64,000 nt of DNA, taken from NCBI GenBank assembly GCA_003194525.1, contig NBIV01000041.1, positions 336,464 through 400,463 of the forward strand, given 5' to 3'. Positions 58,620-64,000 of the stretch are shown in pieces. The position numbers were made by a program, and so were the translations under genes. The notes under the pieces are model-generated. The model saw only the letters and a list, made by a program, of their open reading frames with translations. It ran no database searches and was not told where the DNA came from. Position 1 is the first letter of the stretch; every line of letters begins with the position of its first letter. Source of the stretch: Gracilariopsis chorda (taxonomy: Eukaryota; Rhodophyta; Florideophyceae; Gracilariales; Gracilariaceae).

Positions 58620-60110
58620 TTACCCAACTTGGGCATTAACCAGCGTGGCTGGGGCTGCAGTTCCCGTTTGACGGTGGTATCGCAGGACCTGCGACCGTGG
58701 GAGGTGTTCGATTGGCTCCCACGTATCCCCACTGGGGTCATACCCGTACCAGTGGACGCAGTATTGTAGAATACCATCCTGGTCCCAGGTTTGTCCGACG
58801 AGTCGGTCTACTACGAACTCTCGTTCGTAGACCTGCCGGCCGTGCCGGGTGGTGGTTGTAATCCCTGGCGAGGGTTGCCCGCGGTGCGGTATAATGTCCC
58901 TTAGCAGGGTGTTCGGCGATAAATCCGACGTTGCCGTGCGCTGTCCTAGTGGCCGCTGCTCATGCGGGAAAATATCCCTCAAGAGGGTGTGTGGTGTCAG
59001 GGTTTTCACTCGCAAGTCGTTCCCCAGAGGGGTGTCGTTGTTCCTGTCTTCACGGTAGGCCGGGCGAACCGCCAGTCGGCGGGGGACTTGGGCTCCGCCT
59101 TCGCGGTTGAGCTCACGAACCGCGAGTTTGCGGGAAGATGACCGCTCCTGCGGGATCGGCATTTCCACAATCCCCTGGGGGGTCCCGTGCGACACGGTGA
59201 TGGGGTGGCAAACCGCCTCCCTGGCAGGCGCACGAGCGCTTTGCACCATACGTTCCGGCGATGCCGTGGTGTCCCCGGCTACTGACGGGTTGCCTGGGGC
59301 TAACTCCGGTACACCGGTATTTTGGTCAAAATTCCCCTCTGGGGGGTGCCGGGCAGGTGCCGATGACACCCTTTTCAGGGGAATTGCTGCTAAGCGCAGT
59401 GCACCATCTCCGTGAGGAGGAGCAGCGTCCGGTACGATCAGTTTCGAGCGTGCGATGGCGCGCGTTATTCCCGAGTTCCTCGGTTCTTCGCCGCAGCGAT
59501 GCGGGGGTTGGCGCAAATTATTCCCCGTAGCGGGGGCTTTGATTCCGTCAACGACGGGAGGCGTTTCCGGTGCTTGCGAGCCAGGGCTTAAAGCTTCGAC
59601 TGCAGCTTGGCCGCCTTTTTCCCCAAGAGGGGTGTGGGTATTCCCCAGTGAGGCCGGCGTATCTGGGCGCCCCTTCTCCGCAGGGCGCGGGTCTGATCGA
59701 CCTGACTGAACCGCTTCCGCGGGGACTTCCGCCAACGGCGGCTTCGAGGCATTGGGCGATTGCCTTTCCGCTGCTGCGGTATTGGAGTGAGGCTTCTCGT
59801 TTTCCCGTGACAAACGCTGTATTTGCCACTTTTGCGGGGCCTGCGCGTCTGGTTCCTGTTGCACAGTACTGCCCGGGAAGGGGGGATTAGTGTCGCGTGA
59901 CATACTCCGTGCTCCACGGTCAGTGTTCCGTATGTTACGGTGTGTTTCCCGTTGCGACGGCGATATCGTTCCTCGAAAACGAGTCTTCTCCTCCCCCTCC
60001 TTAGACGGAGCGGCGGGATAAGGGATAACATTCCCCGCCTGACGGGTATAGATGCGCGCCAGTGGGGCAGACGTGGTAGGGGCGGGCGCTGAGGGGCCCG
60101 AATTACCCGG
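58620..60110 (-). pseudogene. Pol C-terminus: long linker and chromodomain
   Basis: The frame continues in register from the integrase ORF after one TAG (60111-60113). It runs 496 codons, 427 of them after an ATG at 59903. The first 350 residues are Pro/Arg/Ser-rich and disordered. They include two related modules LTPHTLLRDIFPHEQRPLG and LSPNTLLRDIIPHRGQPSPG. The chromodomain occupies about 58835-58660: EREFVVDRLVGQ, ILQYCVHWYGYDPSGDTWEP, IEHLPRSQVLRYH. It keeps the aromatic-cage-type residues (Tyr/Phe at the start, Trp in VHWYGY, Trp in DTWEP). Chromodomains direct integration into histone-marked chromatin. It may be expressed separately, by readthrough, or not at all. Confidence 0.85.
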
Positions 60111-60962
60111 CTAAGCCGGTGAGTCCGACAGAATCGGTAGGTCTGAGAGTCCCCGGCTGGGGTGTGGTAGTACCGTAGGTCTAGTACTCCCGGATTGTTC
60201 CGGTGTAGCGGAGTCCGTAGAAACGGGGTTGCCTGGATCCAGGACTACCTCTGACGAGGGAGGAGGGGCAAGGACAACACGATCACGGGAAATCCGTTCG
60301 TGCGTGTCCCCCATCTCTACCACGACAGTGTCGGTGTTAACAGAGATGACCTTGAAGGGTCCATCCGCCACAGGCGAGAGTTTGTGACGCTTCTCCCGTT
60401 CCGGGTTGTAGTACTCCTTCCTGATGAAGACGTAGTTATTTGCCCGAATCGGGGACGGTTTCCCTCGCAAGCGAGCATCAAAATCCCGCTGGTAAGCGGC
60501 TTGGGCCCGTGCCATAGACTTCCGCGCAGCGGGCACCAGCTTGGAAAGCCATTGCTTCCATTGCTGCCGGTAGATACCCACAGATGGGAAATTGTCCAAA
60601 GTAGCTTGGGGTTCCAGCGCCACAGGCGGGGGTGTTCTAGATAGAACTAACTCGAATGGCGAAACTCCGGTAGTCCGGTGTACCTGCGTATTGTACGCGT
60701 AGGTTACCGCATCAGCGTAGAGATCCCAATTCGTTGGGTGGTCAGCGACGTAGGACCGTAACGCCGCGAGTAACGTCTGGTTAAGCCGTTCAACTTGCCC
60801 ATTACACTGGGGATGGTAGGTAGTCGTGAACAAGTTCTTGACATCCAGGATGCGACAAACATCCTGGAAGAACTTGCTCACGAACTGCTTCCCGTTGTCA
60901 GAGAGCACCTCTACAGGGGGACCGTAGACAAAAATCCAGTGCGTCACCGGAGCCTGGGCCAC
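60111..60962 (-). pseudogene. Integrase core and GPF module
   Basis: It contains the second catalytic Asp (EVLSDNGKQFVSKFFQDV), the third acid in HPQCNGQVERLNQTLLAAL, and the typical NWDLYADAVTYAYNTQVHR and TTGVSPFELVLSRTPP. A C-terminal GPY/F module follows (HKLSPVADGPFKVISV). The first Asp lies in the neighbouring frame (IAIDILGPL, near 61080). A 1-base gain near 60978 and a 1-base loss near 61045 separate the two. The ORF ends at a TAG, with the same frame open beyond it. Confidence 0.9.
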
Positions 60963-61006
60963 CGTGAGAGCGGTTTATCCTCCGAAGAGGGACAGTCCGT
61001 ACCAGC

Positions 61007-62110
61007 TTAGAAAAGCGGTCGGTAATGACAAGTAGAAACTTGTTTCCACGTTTCGTGGGTGAGTAATGGTCCGAGAATATCGATCGCGATAAACTGGAGC
61101 GGCGCCCTTGCGGGGAATAGTTTCATCTTCTTCGCATTATTGCGGAGTTTGACGCGATTCTTCGCGCATTCGCTACAAAACCGCACAGTTGCGTAGCAAT
61201 CCACCGCCATTGCGGGCCAATAGAAATCCCTTCGCAGGGTTAGGTAGGGTTTCCTCCCACCTGGGTGACCTCCAATGGGGGCGTAGTGTGATAGATGTAA
61301 CACCCGCGATTGCAGGGAATGTGGTACCACAATCTGTGGGCGGGCTTCGACCTTTCTTACGAGGTAGCCTTTGTCGTTTACCCCGAAAGGGAGATCTTCA
61401 CCACCGTTGATACGGGCACGAATTCTCGTACAGAATGGGTCGCCGAATTGTTCTCGGATCATTTCTTCCGGTGATACCGGTACAAAGTTTCCCGGTAACG
61501 GGTTCTCAGATTTATCTCGCGATGCGAGTTGTTCGTCAAAATCAGCATCCTCGTCCCAGGTTTCTGGCCTAGCCTCGACGGCATATTCCGGATCATCCGG
61601 TTCTATAGCCATGAAGCATGGGACTTCATCATCCTCCGTTGGGAGTGCTTCCCCACTTGTGGGTAACCGCGATAAACCATCGGCCTGGGTGTTCTGCGCA
61701 CCCTTTTTATGAATGACTTGAAAGTCATATTCCGCGAGGCGGAGTCTCCAGCGCATGAGGCGTCCCGACAGGTCGGAGATATTCATCAACCACCTCAATG
61801 AGGAATGATCCGTGTACACGGTGAAGTGAATTCCCATAAGGTAGGGGCGCAAAGTGGTCATCGCCCATACGACGGCGAGGCACTCTTTCTCCGATACGGA
61901 GTAGTTCCGCTCATGAACATTGAGCGAACGTGACCAATAAACATTTGGATGTCGTTCCCCCTCGGGGGTGGTTTGAAAAAGAGCACACCCGACTTGGTAG
62001 TCGCTCGAGTCCGTATCTACGGAGTATGGCAACCCAAGTTTTGGGAGATGTAGGATTGGTGCTGATGTGACAGCCTCCTTTAAGGAGTTAAAAGCTTCTG
62101 ATTGCCCGGG
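61007..62110 (-). pseudogene. RNase H and integrase zinc finger
   Basis: The RNase H part shows DTDSSDYQVGCALFQ, NYSVSEKECLAVVWAM, FTVYTDHSSLRWLMN and NTQADGLSRLP, which is the catalytic D-E-D-D set. The integrase HHCC finger is HLSHYAPIGGHPGG with FCSEC, followed by IAIDILGPLL with the first catalytic Asp. The frame begins after a 1-base gain in a CCCC run near 62117 and ends in another frameshift near 61045. Confidence 0.9.
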
Positions 62111-62934
62111 GCGTAAATGTTCCCAGTTTTGGGGGGTTCCCCTTTAGCAACAACGCGTTCAGGGGCGCTGCAGTATCCGAAAAGTTCGGGATAAACCGTC
62201 GATAGACGTTGACCAGCCCCAGAAAGGAGCGCAGTTCCGTTTTAGTACGGGGTTCTTTCGCCTCAACGAGGGATTTGACTCGAGCTTTCTCGATCGCTAA
62301 CCGTCCAGGACGGATAATGTGACCCAGATACTTCACAGTATCTGTGAAAAACTCACATTTCCTCAACTTGAGGGTAATTCCCGCATCGCGGAGTACAGTG
62401 AGCACGTCTCGGACGTGAGTGAGATGGTCGTCCAACGAGTTGGAGAAGATGATAATATCATCAAGGTAGACCAGACAACTCCGCCACTTAAAGCGGTTGA
62501 GTAGAATATCTACTGCACGCTGAAAGGTGGCGGGGGCGTTGGTTAACCCAAATGGCATCCGCTTGAAGCGGTACGTTCCTGCATGGCAGGTGAATGCGGT
62601 TTTGTCGCGATCCTCCTGTCTGACAGGTACTTGCCAATATCGCCAATTGGCATCAAGGGCCGTGAACACGGTGGCGTCTCCAAGGGAGTCAATGCACTCG
62701 TCCATACGAGGGATGGGGTACGTGTCCCTAACAGTCACGGCATTGAGCCGGCGGTAGTCGGACACAGAACCTCCAGGTTCCGTCGGCCTTTAAAGCCAGT
62801 ACAACTGGGGATGCCCAGGGTGATTGAGCGGGCTCAATCACACCTGCGCGGAGCATCTTGTCCACTTGGGACTGCTCCTCTTCCCGAGCTTTCGGACCTG
62901 CCCTGTAAGGGGGTTGTGCAAACCGGTCGCGCAC
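62088..62934 (-). pseudogene. Reverse transcriptase
   Basis: RT motifs in order: VIEPAQSPWASPVVLALKAD, DYRRLNAVTVRDTYPIPRMD, FTALDANWRYWQVPV, FKRMPFGLTNAPATFQRAV, the catalytic box YLDDIIIFS, and KYLGHIIRPG with TELRSFLGLVNVYRRFIPNF. All catalytic Asp are intact. A 1-base insertion near 62761 (VLALKAD...WRFCV then DYRRLN) splits it into two frames. Confidence 0.93.
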
Positions 62935-63667
62935 CCGGGATTAAATCGATCCGGTGTTCCGTTGCATTAATCTCGTCAAGCGAGCCATCCCACATTGTGG
63001 TGAATTCCCCGTAACATAGTACGGAGTTTGTCGCGGTGCGACTCTGGCACGTGGCTGAAGTCCAGTGCTTCAAGTGCTTTTACCGGATCAATCCTGTCAT
63101 TGCTCGATGGAGCACTGTCCTTGTGGAACAGGTGTGGTTCGCAATTCCGAGTTACTCGGTGTGTTCGACGCTGAAGTAGCGGTTTCCTCCCCCTCCTTAG
63201 ACTTGACGTTCTTCGGATGTCGGGGCGAACTCCCCAGAAGAGGTGGTAACTCCGAGTACATCGGCGGCTGTCATCTTCATTGGCAGCATTCCCATAGGAT
63301 GGGGGGTTACACTCCCAATTACTTGGTATTTGACCAGGTGCTGGGGGTGTTTGCCAAGGTTGGCAACCAATATTCCGGAAAGGGACATTCGGGGAAATGG
63401 AGACAATTACATTAGCCAGCGCCAGCTGGGATTTCTCGTACAACGAGGCGAGGGGTTGTATAACCCGAAGACCGTGTTGACGGGAATTTACCTGCACCCA
63501 GACTTGGGACTCAGCCGGTATAGAAACCGAGGCAGCGACGCGGAGCTTGGTGGACTGGCGGGACGCGGGCCGGTGGTTCCTGCGCAGCAGGGAGCGGAAC
63601 TTGTTTCCGAGAGGACCCGCTTTAGCGGGCGGCGAACAATCGGAACCGACGATCCGTCGTCAAGTTC

Positions 63668-63960
63668 TTACACGCCTGAGGTGGGGCCTGATTGCGTCGA
63701 CAAAATTTTGTCGCAGTAATCACATCCCAGTATGACTGGTGCTGCCAATGAACGGCAAACGATGAAGTCCAACTTCACCACCGAGGTACCAAGTCTCACG
63801 ACGAGTTCCACTGTACCCACCGTTTGTAACGGATTGTTGTTCGCATCCGAAATGTCGGGGACCGCGTCAGAGCGGATACGCGACCGCACAAGCGGGGGGG
63901 TAACAATGATTCCACAACAAAGTTGGGGCCAGCACCTGTATCCAGGACGGTGAGAAACCT
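63668..63960 (-). pseudogene. Aspartic protease
   Basis: The active-site segment VLDTGAGPNFV is visible at about 63945-63915. After a frameshift in a 7-base G/C run (63894-63900) the domain continues as LQTVGTVELVVRLGTSVVKL and CRSLAAPVILGCDYCDK, the typical C-terminal half of a retroviral-type protease. The region between protease and RT (63660-62940) is open in fragments only. Confidence 0.8.
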
Positions 63961-64000
63961 CACCATAAACTGGAGGTCAAGGCCAAGGTCGGCATAGACC

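Larger units (their letters stand above)
55777..64000 (-). mobile_element. Ty3/gypsy chromovirus, 5' end outside window
   Basis: A minus-strand LTR retrotransposon. Order in its own sense: protease (about 63950-63670), reverse transcriptase (62934-62088), RNase H and integrase zinc finger (62040-61010), integrase core (60962-60111), linker and chromodomain (to 58620), antisense ORF (58428-56641), polypurine tract (56597-56584), and 3' LTR (56583-55777). The 5' LTR, primer-binding site and gag lie beyond 64000. At least six 1-base frameshifts and one amber codon interrupt pol. The C-terminal chromodomain places it among chromoviruses, which use it to target chromatin. Confidence 0.92.

Noticed and set aside
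59107-59890. Plus-strand ORFs of 84-106 codons in the pol linker region
   Set aside because: They are shadows of the Pro/Arg-rich linker. Unlike the 595-codon antisense ORF they are short and overlap real minus-strand coding sequence.
1-64000. tRNA, rRNA and CRISPR arrays
   Set aside because: I found no T-loop GGTTCRA box set with a cloverleaf partner, no rRNA-like sequence, and no regularly spaced direct repeats.

Overview
The window looks like nuclear DNA of an intron-poor photosynthetic eukaryote, most likely a red alga (inference). Evidence for a eukaryote: frataxin, biotin synthase and ATP10 with N-terminal targeting extensions, an SMC5/6 kleisin (Nse4), a spliceosomal cyclophilin, a BORC subunit, a Sec23-like COPII protein, a TBC Rab-GAP, a USP5-type deubiquitinase and a bZIP factor. 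Evidence for a plastid: a DUF1995 protein and an ABM-like protein that share a MAFIT N-terminus, the kind of start I associate with rhodophyte transit peptides. Nearly all genes are single open frames. Only one spliceosomal intron is clear, 100 bp in the phosphomannomutase gene.

Layout. 1-3032: 3' part of a large unrecognised protein. 3033-6592: gene-free, with short tandem repeats. 6593-9266: BORCS5-like gene and NSE4. 9568-17349: plastid ABM-like protein, biotin synthase, cyclophilin H, an ER-type coiled-coil membrane protein and the DUF1995 protein. 18283-27197: Sec23-like, RAD51D-like, ROK sugar kinase, phosphomannomutase and TBC Rab-GAP. 27300-34381: frataxin, CPA2 antiporter, (6-4) photolyase/cryptochrome and bZIP. 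34382-38074: a gene-poor repeat island with a decayed gene. 38075-46847: USP5-like, LCL3-like nuclease, ATP10 and a NUMOD3 protein. 46848-50337: gene-free and partly AT-rich. 50338-64000: retrotransposon territory.

Many genes lie head to head across short shared promoter regions: BIO2/PPIH, the coiled-coil protein/DUF1995, Sec23-like/RAD51D, and ROK kinase/PMM. The last pair joins fructose phosphorylation with GDP-mannose precursor synthesis. Nse4, the RAD51D-like protein and the photolyase are all DNA-repair proteins, but they are dispersed and do not form an operon-like unit.

The right end holds a Ty3/gypsy chromovirus on the minus strand: protease, RT, RNase H, integrase, a long linker, a chromodomain, a polypurine tract and a 3' LTR. 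It runs off the window. Its pol is broken by several 1-base frameshifts and one amber stop. Between the chromodomain and the polypurine tract lies an intact 595-codon ORF on the opposite strand, encoding a protein I do not recognise. This antisense gene is the most notable object in the window. A solo LTR of the same family sits about 4.6 kb away in inverted orientation, and the DNA between the two carries remains of another integrase.
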